Shown piece by piece: positions 43,765-53,317 of a stretch of 64,000 nt of DNA. The notes beneath the pieces are model-generated. The model worked only from the letters and a program-made list of their open reading frames with translations, had not been told where the DNA came from and did not search any database. A program made the position numbers and the translations under genes. The stretch is from Sarcina sp034439435 (GTDB lineage: Bacteria; Bacillota; Clostridia; Clostridiales; Clostridiaceae): contig NZ_JAPCKJ010000003.1 of the NCBI RefSeq assembly GCF_034439435.1, positions 62,001-126,000 on the forward strand, given 5' to 3'. Numbering within the stretch: position 1 is the stretch's first letter; every line of letters begins with the position of its first letter.

Positions 43765-44184
43765 TTATTCTTTTCTCCAATCATATACTTCTTTTTCAAC
43801 GTTTATATGATGGCCATTTATTGAAACAGCATTACCATTAATCCATTTAATATCCACTGTTTCTATTTTATAATCCCAGTAAATATTTTTAATATTACCA
43901 CTTAAATTATCTACTAACTCACATCTTGCAGCCCAATCATTTAAAGTTCCTGAGCTACATATATATGAATTTATGGTGTATCTCTTGTCTGGAGAATCAT
44001 GACTCTCTTGAAAACTACCTACTGGTAATCTATCCATTGATATCTTATTATTTTTAAGACCCTTATAATAATAATTAAAGGTAGAAAACCAAATTGCTCC
44101 CAAAGTACCAATGACTATAAAAAATGTAAAAGCAATAATAACTTTATTTACCTTACATCTCTTATTTAAATCTATTTTCTCCAC
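43765..44184 (-). CDS. DUF5412-like membrane-anchored protein
   Basis: The 139-residue protein has one N-terminal helix (about 14-34) and an extracytoplasmic domain. SPDKRYTINSYICSSGTLNDWAARCELV and KNIYWDYKIETVDIKWINGN match DUF5412 in pattern. Its role is unknown. Start: GGAGAGA upstream, followed by ATG GAG AAA. It lies 63 nt after the NUDIX gene on the same strand. Confidence 0.7.
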   Translation of the reverse strand: MEKIDLNKRCKVNKVIIAFTFFIVIGTLGAIWFSTFNYYYKGLKNNKISMDRLPVGSFQESHDSPDKRYTINSYICSSGTLNDWAARCELVDNLSGNIKNIYWDYKIETVDIKWINGNAVSINGHHINVEKEVYDWRKE

Positions 44185-44247
44185 TTAATCTCTCCTTACG
44201 TTTTTAATAATCAAATTTTAAAACATTTTACCATTACTCAATAAAAT

Positions 44248-44907
44248 TTAATTCGTAGCTTTTTGATTATTATGAAAATTTCTATATAAATTTAAAAAAT
44301 TTTCAAGTATTCTAGCTGTCATTCCCCAAATAACATATTTATCATACTTGTAAAATATAACTTTGTACTTTCCTTCCCTAAATTTATAATCCTTTCCCCC
44401 GATTATATTATGAAAAGGAAAATCCTCCTTTGGAACATTCAGAATCTTACTATAAGTTACCTCTGGCTCATAGTTTATAAAATATTCTAAAGGAACTATT
44501 AATACATCCTCTACCTCCTCCTTATTTATCAAAATACTATTTATTATATCTTCTTTAGTATCTTTTGCAAAACCTAAAAATGGATAAATTAATATATTAT
44601 TAGGTGAAACGTAAAAATCTAGCTCACTTATAATTTCTAAGTTCTCTTTTCCTAATCCAATTTCCTCAAAACATTCTCTTAAAGCAGCTTCCTTAGGGCT
44701 TTCTCCATCTTCCATAGCTCCTCCTGGAAAACATATTTCTCCTGGATTACTATTTAACTTGTTATTTCTTATCTCAAAAATAATATTATATTTCCCATCT
44801 ATATTTATAAGAGGTATTAAAACGGCACATCTTTTCATGTCTTCCGATCCATTTACTCCAACTTCATATCCCTTAAATACTTCTTTTAATTCCTCAATAT
44901 TACTCAT
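44248..44907 (-). CDS. NUDIX hydrolase, CoA pyrophosphatase-like
   Basis: The 219-residue protein has the full NUDIX box GGAMEDGESPKEAALRECFEEIGL (G-x5-E-x7-R-E-x2-E-E-x-G) and the preceding CoAse/PCD1 signature region (AVLIPLINIDGKYNIIFEIRNNKLNSNPGEICFPGG). Such enzymes split CoA and derivatives into phosphopantetheine and ADP in the cytoplasm. AGAGGTGAGAG precedes the ATG. Confidence 0.88.
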   Translation of the reverse strand: MSNIEELKEVFKGYEVGVNGSEDMKRCAVLIPLINIDGKYNIIFEIRNNKLNSNPGEICFPGGAMEDGESPKEAALRECFEEIGLGKENLEIISELDFYVSPNNILIYPFLGFAKDTKEDIINSILINKEEVEDVLIVPLEYFINYEPEVTYSKILNVPKEDFPFHNIIGGKDYKFREGKYKVIFYKYDKYVIWGMTARILENFLNLYRNFHNNQKATN

Positions 44908-45362
44908 AATATTTCTCTCACCTCTTGATACTAAATCTACTATTTCAAAATACTTATAATCTCTTTTTAAACCATAATAATTTCATATAAGTAAAGCTTT
45001 TTCTCAAATTTAAATCATAATATCTTATAAAATAAAATTTCATAAAAATTAACTTTATTTTTATAACCTTATGTTTCATAGTATTGCTAATTAACTCATA
45101 TAATTTAATAACATGATATATACTTATATGTTAACCTTAATTAATATATAACATGAAAGTTCTCTGTGAACAAAGATTTAAATTCAAACTATTCTCTATA
45201 TATTCTAAAGAAACTTTTAAAAACTCTAAAATTCTAAAGAAATTATAAAATACTATTCTTTTTTTATTATAAATTACTCACTTTAAATTTAATTAAAGCT
45301 TTCTTTTTAAATCTAACTATTTTTACAAAATAAATATTCCAATAATTAAGGAGGCCTATTCC
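44908..45362. other. Intergenic AT-rich region
   Basis: ATTCTAAAGAAA occurs twice (near 45200 and 45231). No ORF with a ribosome binding site or hairpin was found. Confidence 0.4.
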
Positions 45363-45527
45363 ATGGATTTCACTAAAACTATTGTACTATTAATTATCAC
45401 TTTACTACTTCTCATCATAGGAAAATTTACCAAAAGTAGATTTATAACAATACTTTCACTAGTACCTTTTTCCTTAATCATATTAAACTTTTTATCATTT
45501 TTACATCACAGACTAATGAATTACTAA
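45363..45527 (+). CDS. Small membrane protein (54 aa)
   Basis: MDFTKTIVLLIITLLLLIIG and a second helix (about 28-47) form a helical hairpin with a basic loop (KFTKSR) between. AAGGAGG at 7 nt before the ATG is a consensus ribosome binding site. It stands alone. The function is unknown. Confidence 0.6.
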   Translation: MDFTKTIVLLIITLLLLIIGKFTKSRFITILSLVPFSLIILNFLSFLHHRLMNY

Positions 45528-45672
45528 GCTTATTTTATTAAATACTCATAATAAACTCTTCAATCATCAATAATAATCCATTAAAAGTTTAAAGCCTACA
45601 AAAAGACGTTTATAAATTTAAATTTATGATACTAAAGTAAACTTTGAAATTTATATATGAAAGGACTTTATT

Positions 45673-45843
45673 ATGAGTAAAAAATTTAATACAGAGGATT
45701 TAGAAAAACTTAATAATCCAGAAAGGTTAAGCTTAATAGATTTAAGATGCTTATAGAGTTTAAGTGAAGGTGAAAGAATTTTTGTTGCTGATTAGAAAGA
45801 AGGATTCCTTAAAGAAGTTCTTAATATTTATTTTAGGCTATGA
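45673..45843 (+). pseudogene. Methyltransferase N-terminal remnant
   Basis: A frame starting MSKKFNTEDLEKLNNPERLS after AAAGGAC resembles the N-terminus of clostridial class I methyltransferases (KFNxExxxKLDNPxR..), but it has TAG at codons 28 and 41 and ends at codon 57. No SAM-binding motif follows. It is probably a decayed 5' fragment. Confidence 0.45.
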
Positions 45844-46045
45844 TTTAGACTATTGCTGATTTTCAGAGAAAAATAGCCCTCCCTAAACCGACCAGGAAGG
45901 CTAAAAAAATAAGTTAATAATTAAATCTATACATATATAAACCAATATCTTAATACGTTTACATTATAATTCTAATTTTATACTAAATCAAGCTTTTTTA
46001 AGAAAAATAGTAATTTTTATCCATATCAAATATTTTGTTTTTGAA
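45844..46045. other. Intergenic region with one hairpin
   Basis: TAGCC.TCC and GGA.GGCTA pair near 45876-45905 and are followed by A7; this is a weak terminator-like structure. Nothing else is recognised. Confidence 0.4.
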
Positions 46046-46135
46046 TATAATAATATATTCCCCTTAAATTTATTATTTGTTAAGGAATCTTAAGCCAAAT
46101 GAAAATTATTTTGCTTAAGATTCTTTTTATTGTAT
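46046..46135 (+). promoter_or_regulatory. Possible attenuator leader of the LysM gene
   Basis: After a TATAAT (46046-46051) come two mutually exclusive hairpins: ATTCC.CTTAA pairing with TTAAGGAAT (46058-46089), and GAATCTTAAGC pairing with GCTTAAGATTC followed by T5 (46085-46129). The second is a complete terminator located 65 nt before the LysM gene. The -35 is weak. Confidence 0.45.
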
Positions 46136-46193
46136 ATTTTACAAAAATTGGTCAACAATCCTAGTATAAATTTAAATAGGAGGGCTATTAAAA

Positions 46194-47024
46194 ATGAACA
46201 AAAAAAATACCTTGATCCTTGTAGGATCACTAGTATGTGTAGCTTTATTAGGCTACTTTACATATTCAACTTTTTCTATATTAATGAAAGACAAAGCAAC
46301 TTCTCAGAAGGTTTCAAGCAATAATCCTACTGATTATGATGAGGCTGATGATGTAGATACTTCTTCTGAGAATAAAGATAAAAATCAAGATTCACAAAAT
46401 GACTTAAGTGAGAGATTGAAAGAAACTGATCCAAAGCAAAAAGAAAATGACTCATATACAAATGAAAAGCAATCTGAGAAAACTTCTAATAATTCAGAGG
46501 AAAAATCTACTGAAGAGAAATCAAATAAGAGCAAGACTAATGAAAACAGTGAGAAAACTTCCAATGAAAACTCAAACTCAAAGAAACCTGTAGATAATAA
46601 TAACAAGGGAACTAAAACTGATGACTCTAAATCTGAAAGCAAGAAAACACTAAGCTACTCTTCTTACTTAAATGATTTAGAAACTGAAAAATATACTCTT
46701 AAAGAAAATGAAAGCTTAAGTGACGTTGCTAAAAAGTTTAAGGAAACTTGTACTGTTAATTCTAGTTTAAATATTATAAAATCTCTCAATCAAGTAAGTA
46801 ATGTTTCTTCACTAGAATCAGGGGATACCTTACTAGTTCCTGTAAATGCTTTTGAGGATGGAAAAAAATACACAGTAAAAGAAGGGGATACTTGGTATAA
46901 CATAGCAAGAAAATACTATCCTACTTATAATCATGAGGTTGTTATAGATTTTCTTATGAATGTTAATCCATTCCACAACGATATACTTCCATTAGGAGAG
47001 GAAGTATTCTTACCTAACATATAA
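46194..47024 (+). CDS. LysM-domain membrane-anchored cell wall protein
   Basis: The 276-residue protein has one N-terminal transmembrane helix (about 5-26), about 130 residues of low-complexity Ser/Asn/Lys/Glu linker, and two LysM-like modules: YTLKENESLSDVAKKFKE (about 163-210) and YTVKEGDTWYNIARKYYP (about 222-276). LysM binds peptidoglycan, so the protein probably spans membrane and wall, perhaps in division or sporulation. No catalytic domain is present. GGAGGGCTATTAAAA precedes the ATG. Confidence 0.82.
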   Translation: MNKKNTLILVGSLVCVALLGYFTYSTFSILMKDKATSQKVSSNNPTDYDEADDVDTSSENKDKNQDSQNDLSERLKETDPKQKENDSYTNEKQSEKTSNNSEEKSTEEKSNKSKTNENSEKTSNENSNSKKPVDNNNKGTKTDDSKSESKKTLSYSSYLNDLETEKYTLKENESLSDVAKKFKETCTVNSSLNIIKSLNQVSNVSSLESGDTLLVPVNAFEDGKKYTVKEGDTWYNIARKYYPTYNHEVVIDFLMNVNPFHNDILPLGEEVFLPNI

Positions 47025-47108
47025 ATAATTTAGGTAAATATTACACTTAGCATCTTAAAAAACTTTTTTAAAGTAAACCTCTTTATTAAATAAAATTTTG
47101 AATAAAAT

Positions 47109-47240
47109 GAAAAAGGACTTTAGATAAATACCTAATTAACGAAACCTATAACCATTTTTAAAAGACTGATAAATGTCTATTTTCTAAAATGTTTATAAGC
47201 CTTATTAATATAAGTATTTTCATAAGTCCTTTTTATTTTT
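47109..47240 (+). ncRNA. Candidate structured RNA or complex terminator
   Basis: AAAAAGGACTT (47109-47119) pairs with AAGTCCTTTTT (about 47225-47235) over roughly 105 nt that contain smaller hairpins (AGAC..GTCT near 47164-47179), followed by ATTTTT. It lies between the LysM gene and the convergent kinase gene. No ORF with a ribosome binding site occupies it. Confidence 0.4.
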
Positions 47241-47291
47241 AGACTATATTTTAAACTAGTGTTGATTTTTAAATAGAACTGTAAGACCATC

Positions 47292-48716
47292 TTATATCTT
47301 AAGAAAATCAAGTTTAAATATAAACTCATCATTTTTAATTTCAATGTCATAGTCAATATTACCATGGGTCTCTATTAAAGTTTTAACTATATAAAGCCCT
47401 AAGCCACTTCCGACTATTTCTTTATTTCTAGATTCATCTCCTCTATAAAATGCCTTAAATAATAAATCCTTATCTATATCTTCAGCATTTTCTACAAAGT
47501 TAATTATATATACAGATCCATTTTCAAATATCTTTATTCTTATATCTCTATTACCCTTTGAATATTTTAAACTGTTGTTTATTAAATTTGAAAAAACCAT
47601 CTTTATTATATTTTCATCTCCAACTATATGTAGTTTTCCTTCTTCTAATATGTTTATCTTCAACCCTTTTTCATTCTTAAAGTAATCATGACCATAGATA
47701 ACTTCATACACTAACTCATTTAAATTAAACTTTTTATAGGTTAAAGTTAGGCCCTCTTCATATTTAGCAAGGTTTATTATTTCCTGAACAAGACCTCTAA
47801 GTTCTTCCAGGCTTTCTAAGCTTTCTCTTAAATATTTATCTCTATCCTTATATGGACCTATATTATAAATCATACCTTCTATTTGTCCATTTATAACAGT
47901 TATAGGAGTTTTAAGTTCATGAGATATAGCCTTTAAGAAATCTCTTCTTCTCTTATCTTGTAGCTTTTCTTTTTCTATATCATTTACTAAGCTTTTATTA
48001 GCTTTTTTTAAATCCTTTATTGTTTTCTGTAAATTATAACTTATTGAATTAATACTTCTTGAAAGCTGCGCAATTTCATCATTTCCAGAATAATTAAGAA
48101 TTGTGCTAAAATCTAAATTGGCAATTTTCTTTGATACCTCATTTATATTGCCTAAAGGCTTACTTATTACCTTTGAATATATGTATTGAGCTAATATTCC
48201 TATTCCTAAGGTTATTAAAGCTATTATTGGAAGCATAATTAGCATTATCTTCTGAATTTCATCTTTCATCCTATTAGGTGATATTATCTTTAAAGTACAA
48301 TACTGATCTATTGATTTAAAATAGAAGTTTTTAATAATTTCAACATCTTCTTGCCTTGGTCTTAAGCTATCAACTGATCTTTTTAAGTGATTCATTCTAT
48401 ACTTCGTAACCATATTGTTATTAGATGCATAAACTACTTCACCATAGGAGTTGGTTATAAACACAAAACTTTCATTTTTATAAGCATATTGGTTTAAAGC
48501 ACTTGTATAGTCACTTTCTTTTCCACTTTCTAAAATATTTATAATCTCGATTGTTGATTTTTCAATGCTATTTTTCTTGGAAGCTGAATATATTTTAGGA
48601 GCCGTAAAAAACAAAACCGTATATGTTATTATAGAGGTTATTAAAATAACAGCTGTAGATATAATAAATAGTTTTTTCTTTACCCCTATGCCGCACCACT
48701 TATTCTTTAAGAACAT
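47292..48716 (-). CDS. Membrane sensor histidine kinase
   Basis: The 474-residue kinase has two membrane helices (about residues 14-40 and 155-180) flanking an extracellular sensor domain, then HAMP (KVISKPLGNINEVSKKIANLDF), HisKA with phospho-His in KAISHELKTPITVINGQIEG, and the ATPase with VFSNLINNSLKYSKGN, a diverged G1 box and GSGLGLYIVKTL. I start at 48716 (AAAGGA 7 nt upstream), giving a 17-nt overlap with the regulator gene. Its partner regulator is frameshifted in this sequence. The target genes are unknown; the ABC exporter at 49995-52441 is one candidate. Confidence 0.88.
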   Translation of the reverse strand: MFLKNKWCGIGVKKKLFIISTAVILITSIITYTVLFFTAPKIYSASKKNSIEKSTIEIINILESGKESDYTSALNQYAYKNESFVFITNSYGEVVYASNNNMVTKYRMNHLKRSVDSLRPRQEDVEIIKNFYFKSIDQYCTLKIISPNRMKDEIQKIMLIMLPIIALITLGIGILAQYIYSKVISKPLGNINEVSKKIANLDFSTILNYSGNDEIAQLSRSINSISYNLQKTIKDLKKANKSLVNDIEKEKLQDKRRRDFLKAISHELKTPITVINGQIEGMIYNIGPYKDRDKYLRESLESLEELRGLVQEIINLAKYEEGLTLTYKKFNLNELVYEVIYGHDYFKNEKGLKINILEEGKLHIVGDENIIKMVFSNLINNSLKYSKGNRDIRIKIFENGSVYIINFVENAEDIDKDLLFKAFYRGDESRNKEIVGSGLGLYIVKTLIETHGNIDYDIEIKNDEFIFKLDFLKI

Positions 48717-49367
48717 AACCAATTCCTTTAACTGTTCCGATATAGTCATATACGATTTTCTTTCTTATGTTTTTTATATGTGCATCAATAACCCTCATAT
48801 CTCCATAATAGTCATATCCCCAGACTTCATTCATAAGAACTTCTCTAGAAAGCACTCTTGGATATGAATTCATTAAAAACTTCAATATATTAAATTCCTT
48901 TAAAGTCAATTCAATTTCTTCATTATCAACATAAGCCTTGTAGGTACTTAAATCTAGCTTTAACCCTTTAAACTTTATTATGCTATTATTTTCTTCCTCT
49001 TCTTCAATTCCACTTCTTCTTAAAACCGCTTCTACTCTTTTTATAAGCACATGAAAAGAAAATGGCTTAGTTATATAGTCATCAGCCATAGCATCAAAAG
49101 CCTTAATCTCATCACTGGCTTCACTTAAAGCAGTTAAAAATATATTGGCACCTTATTTTTTTCTCTTATTAAACCACATAGAGAGTATCCATCTAGTTTA
49201 GGCATCATGGCATCTAAGATAATTAAATCGAAATTATTATCCTTAAACTTATAGAATCCTTCTATTCCATTAAAAGCATACTCAACATAATATCCTTCAC
49301 TTTTTAAAAACTCCACCACAAGTTCATTTATTTTCTTATCATCTTCAACTACTAATATTTTTTTCAT
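48700..49367 (-). pseudogene. OmpR/PhoB-family response regulator broken by a frameshift
   Basis: The 5' part (49367 to about 49140, start behind GGAGGAATC) encodes a receiver domain: LVVEDDKK, phosphoacceptor in LIILDAMMPKLDGY, then IREKNKVPIYF and a stop at 49134. Shifting frame near 49140 restores FLTALSEASDEIKAFDAMADDYITKPF and the winged-helix output domain to 48700 (LTLKEFNILKFLM, WGYDYYGDMRVIDAHIKNIRKK). Loss of a single A in CCAATA(A)TATTT explains it. The downstream kinase gene is intact, so this may be a recent mutation or an error. Confidence 0.85.
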
Positions 49368-49994
49368 GATTCCTCCTAAAGTATTTATCACTTAAAATAT
49401 TCTATTAGAAATTTTAATTCTCATCCTTAAAACTTATTTAATAAATTTTATACTGTCTCATTATAATTTTTAATTTATCCTTTTTCTAATCTACTAATAA
49501 ATACTTTCGCATACTAAAAACTCACTTTATAATATTATCATTATATTTCTCAAAAACTCATAATTTCACATTGAAAAGCAAATAAACCTCATTATAAATT
49601 TTAAATATTACATATCCTTCATTTATATAGATTAAATAGAAAAGATTATATAAATGATAATTATAATTTTAGCAAAATTAACTACAAAAAATTTAGTTTT
49701 AGAATTTTGTAACATATAGTTGTTTATTTAAATTCTAGATAATTTAAACAAAAAAATGAGTCGTAATTGTGACTTCAATTTCGACTCATTTATTTAATTC
49801 TTATAAATCTGTATTTATATAACTTGCTTTTAAAACAAAGCTCTATACTTCACCTTAGTTCTATTTGTTTCTTAGTATAGTTTATTTCTTAATGCCAATT
49901 TACTCCTACATAAAACCAAGTAATTATGAAGATTTATCTGGAAATCAATATCCACTTAAAACTAATCTAAAATTAAATATAATTCAAAATTTTA
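49368..49994. other. Long AT-rich intergenic region
   Basis: Apart from the terminator at 49754-49791 nothing is recognised; plus-strand frames at 49865-50053 overlap the permease gene and lack a ribosome binding site. The promoter for the regulator/kinase pair must lie near 49400-49480. Confidence 0.4.
49754..49791 (-). terminator. Terminator downstream of the ABC exporter genes
   Basis: AAATGAGTCGTAATTG and CAATTTCGACTCATTT pair with one mismatch around a 6-nt loop; T7 follows on the minus strand. Confidence 0.75.
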
Positions 49995-51641
49995 TTATAC
50001 TTTATAATATTTCCCTCTACTTACTATTGTCCATAGAATCCATATTATTATAAGTTCTAAGGCTATAAAAATATATACTCCATATGAAATCTTATTAATG
50101 AAATAATGCATTCCACCTAATATTCCACTTAATATAAAAATTAATATTGTTACTCCTAAATCATCCATTTTTCCACCATCCTTAAAACTTATGGAAAAAG
50201 GAAGGTGCTTGTCCATTGCTTTAAGAGCTATTAAGCTTAAAATCACTATTACTAAAAATATAGCTATAATTTGAGGTAAGATTCTTAAAGTGAATATCCA
50301 TAAAAATATCAAAGATAATAAAATATAAACTGGTAAAACCATCTTATAAAAAACTCCCTTATATGCTCCCTTAAATATTGAAGCCATATCATCTATAGGA
50401 ACAGCCTTATATATCCATGCTGCCTTAAATTGATCTGAATACTTAATCATAAGTATAACAGGAGCTAAGATGAATATACCAAGATACAACGTAAAAAAAC
50501 TATTTGAATGAGCCATTCCAGTTTTCCACTCCGTAAAATTTCCATACTTATCAAATGTATTTGCTAGAAATATAAAAGGGAATATTAAAGCCATAGCTAA
50601 ATTAGGATATGTTCTTAACTTAAAATTCCTCTCACTTTTTATTATATTTACAGTAAAGTTAAAGAAACTCTTCTCAGTATTGCTTCTACAAATTAAATTT
50701 CCAATCCTAAAAGAGAATGGAATCTTATCTTTTCCCTTATATGTATTGTTATTTAACTTTTGGATATAATCTTCAAATTTCTTAGCTATTTTAAAATAAA
50801 TAAGTATTGATACTAATGGTGCTAAAACTGCTAATATGGTAAGCATTATCAATGTATTATTTATTTTCCCACTTTCTACTATTTCAAGTGGAGCTGCAAA
50901 CCATAAAGAAGGAATTAATCCTTGCCACCATTTAGTGACAGTAAAAGTACTCTCCACTTCTAAAACATTAAAAAGTCTTCCTATAATTTGATACATAACC
51001 ATTATTCCTACAGTAAGAAATATTTGAACTCCATTTATTATATCTTTAAGTTTTTCTCCATTAAAAAATTTAAGAACTAAATAATAAATAAAAGCTGTTA
51101 TTAGTACCATAAATAAATTAATAAGTATAATCTCTAAAATAAAAACCACTGTAAATACTATTCCATATCTTAAGGAGACGATTATTCCTGCTCCACCATA
51201 GGCTAAACTTATTTTTGTCATATAAATCAAAATGTTAGTAATCTTAGCTGCATTTATTGTTTTAGAGCTCACCCCTGTAATTCCTAACAAATTCTTATCT
51301 TTAATATCTAAAAGAACATAGGCAAAATCTGTTATGAAACTACTTCCTATTACAAACATGAAAAATCCAAAATAAAGAGTCATTTGAAGCATTATATTAT
51401 ATTTAAAAACTATAACTAAGGCCATAAAGGCTCCCATTAATGCATACAATCCTAATGCCATACCAAACTTATTCTCTTTTTCTTCATTATATTTATTATT
51501 CATAGTAATTGTAGGTGCTCTTCTTTTATCCATAATAAGTTTAGTTTCTAAAATTAATTTCATCATTTCATAGTCAACACCAAGTTTTTCATAAAGGCCT
51601 CTAAATCTATCTACTATTTTTAAAGCTCTATCCTTCTTCAT
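49995..51641 (-). CDS. ABC exporter membrane component
   Basis: The 548-residue protein has about 12 hydrophobic segments and a polar N-terminal region of about 60 residues, as in large ABC-2-type permeases of Firmicutes that pair with a separate ATPase. It overlaps the ATPase gene by 4 nt (ATGA-type coupling). The substrate is unknown; peptide, antibiotic or lipid export is possible. A regulator/kinase pair is downstream on the same strand, as in some antimicrobial peptide resistance modules, but the layout is not diagnostic. Confidence 0.8.
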   Translation of the reverse strand: MKKDRALKIVDRFRGLYEKLGVDYEMMKLILETKLIMDKRRAPTITMNNKYNEEKENKFGMALGLYALMGAFMALVIVFKYNIMLQMTLYFGFFMFVIGSSFITDFAYVLLDIKDKNLLGITGVSSKTINAAKITNILIYMTKISLAYGGAGIIVSLRYGIVFTVVFILEIILINLFMVLITAFIYYLVLKFFNGEKLKDIINGVQIFLTVGIMVMYQIIGRLFNVLEVESTFTVTKWWQGLIPSLWFAAPLEIVESGKINNTLIMLTILAVLAPLVSILIYFKIAKKFEDYIQKLNNNTYKGKDKIPFSFRIGNLICRSNTEKSFFNFTVNIIKSERNFKLRTYPNLAMALIFPFIFLANTFDKYGNFTEWKTGMAHSNSFFTLYLGIFILAPVILMIKYSDQFKAAWIYKAVPIDDMASIFKGAYKGVFYKMVLPVYILLSLIFLWIFTLRILPQIIAIFLVIVILSLIALKAMDKHLPFSISFKDGGKMDDLGVTILIFILSGILGGMHYFINKISYGVYIFIALELIIIWILWTIVSRGKYYKV

Positions 51642-52441
51642 AAACTACACCCCTTTATAAGTGCAGTAAATTCTTCTGCTAATTTTTTATGATTATTAAA
51701 GCCAGTTAAATCATTAAATATTTCTTCTAAAGACTCTTCATTGCAGTTTTTCTTAAGCTCTTCAAAGCTTCCATCAGCAGCAACTACTCCATTATTTAGA
51801 AGAATTATTCTATGACTTATTTTTTCAACCACATCAATTATATGAGATGAATAGAATATGGTTTTACCCTCCTTAACTAGTTCAGATAAAATCTCTTTTA
51901 TAACCATAACGCTATTTGCATCTAAGCCATTTAAAGGTTCATCTAAAAATAAAATATCTGGATTATGTATAAGACTTGATATTAAAAGAACTTTTTGTCT
52001 CATTCCCTTAGAAAAACTTGAAATTCTAGAATTATAAACTCCACCTATGCCTAATATTTTCATAAGTTGTTTACTCTTATATAAAACATCTTTATATTCC
52101 ATGCCATATAATTGTCCCATAAAAGTTAGATACTCCTTAGCTGTCAAAGTATCATATATATCTGCCATTTCTGGGACATATCCAATTCTCTTTTTATAGC
52201 TTCCATCATTTTTTAGAATATTCTCTCCAAAAATCTCAACAGTACCTGTATACCCACTTAAAAGACCTAACATTATTTTAACCGTAGTACTTTTTCCTGC
52301 CCCATTAGTTCCAATGTAACCTATTATTTCACCTTTATGTATATCTAAATTTATTCCTTTTAAAACCTCTTTTGAACCAAAGTTCATTTTTAAATCTCTT
52401 ATTTTTATAATAAGCTCATTATTTTTCTCAATACCTACCAA
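51638..52441 (-). CDS. ABC transporter ATP-binding protein
   Basis: The 267-residue ATPase has Walker A GTNGAGKSTTVK, the Q-loop region MADIYDTLTAKEYL, signature SFSKGMRQK (LSGGQ variant), Walker B DILFLDEPLNGLD and the switch His in IFYSSHIID. It powers the permease encoded next. The start is TTG at 52441 with GGGGGAT 7 nt upstream. A small helical protein gene lies 24 nt before it on the same strand. Confidence 0.9.
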   Translation of the reverse strand: MVGIEKNNELIIKIRDLKMNFGSKEVLKGINLDIHKGEIIGYIGTNGAGKSTTVKIMLGLLSGYTGTVEIFGENILKNDGSYKKRIGYVPEMADIYDTLTAKEYLTFMGQLYGMEYKDVLYKSKQLMKILGIGGVYNSRISSFSKGMRQKVLLISSLIHNPDILFLDEPLNGLDANSVMVIKEILSELVKEGKTIFYSSHIIDVVEKISHRIILLNNGVVAADGSFEELKKNCNEESLEEIFNDLTGFNNHKKLAEEFTALIKGCSL

Positions 52442-52465
52442 AGTTTTATCCCCCGTTTTATTAAA

Positions 52466-52654
52466 TTATTTTTCTTCTAGCTCTTTCATATATCTAGCTA
52501 GTTTTTCAGAAGTTTCTTTTAAGCTTTCTTCCCTTTTATTCTCATTTTCTTGTTCTTGTAACTTTCTCATTTCATCAGCAAAACCTTTAGATCCTTCCCT
52601 AATCATTTCATTTCTAGCCTCTTTATTGCTTGTGTAAGCATCAATATTTTTCAT
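52466..52654 (-). CDS. Small helical charged protein (62 aa)
   Basis: The protein is almost wholly charged and helical (NKEARNEMIREGSKGFADEM ... ETSEKLARYMKELEEK), with heptad-like leucines suggesting a coiled coil and no membrane helix. AGAGGATAGAAAT precedes the ATG. It is the first gene of the ABC transcript and could regulate or stabilise the transporter; this is inference. Confidence 0.6.
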   Translation of the reverse strand: MKNIDAYTSNKEARNEMIREGSKGFADEMRKLQEQENENKREESLKETSEKLARYMKELEEK

Positions 52655-53317
52655 ATTTCTATCCTCTTTCTTAGTTTATTTAATGTAAAAATCCTCAACT
52701 TAATTATTAATTACATATGAATAATTTCTATGTCAAAAGATTCAATTTTCTCTAAAAAAATTAATTTAATCTGTTCTTAAAAATGTTAATTCCTATGAAA
52801 TCCTATTATTTTTCTAAAGAATTTTTTTACATTATAGCATTATTTTACACCAGCAACTCTGTTCATACAATATTAACATTATATCAACTTACTAAATTAT
52901 ATATTCTTTTATTTTCAATAAATTAAATTCCTCTAAACTTCTCTTAATTTTAGCTAATCACTTAGAAGATTTACTACTTAATTAAATTCAAAAATTTATA
53001 ATCTATTTTAAAGTAGTATCAATTTTTTTAGCCTGGTCTGAAAATCTAGCCAAAAATCAATATTCAACTAAAACATAGCCAAAATTTATATTCAACCTTT
53101 CAAACCTTAATCCCGACTAAATATTTTATCATATCTTTTAATAAGTTTTTTAATACTATATATTGAATTATTTTTTAACTCATGATATCATTTATTTAAC
53201 AACTTAGTTAGTTTGATTTTTTCAACCTATCTATTATCTTACTAGCTAAGTTTCTATTCAGGATAAAATTAAATTTAAAACATAAAATATATAAAATACT
53301 TTCAGGAGGTATCTATT
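52655..53317. other. Long intergenic region containing a repeat
   Basis: Divergent promoters must lie here. The only structured part seen is the repeat at 53010-53096. No ORF with a ribosome binding site was found. Confidence 0.4.
53010..53096. repeat. Dispersed repeat with tandem half-units
   Basis: On the minus strand GTTGAATAT..ATTTTGGCTA..TTTT occurs twice in tandem; the second unit continues as a hairpin (GGCTAGATTTTCAGACCAGGCT). The core matches repeats near 26.0, 36.5 and 41.1 kb. Confidence 0.5.

Noticed and set aside
46385..46642. Minus-strand frame inside the LysM gene
   Set aside because: It is the reverse of the Ser/Lys-rich linker, Leu/Ser low complexity, with no ribosome binding site.
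49865..50053. Plus-strand ORF between the terminator and the permease gene
   Set aside because: It overlaps the permease gene's end in the opposite direction and has no ribosome binding site.
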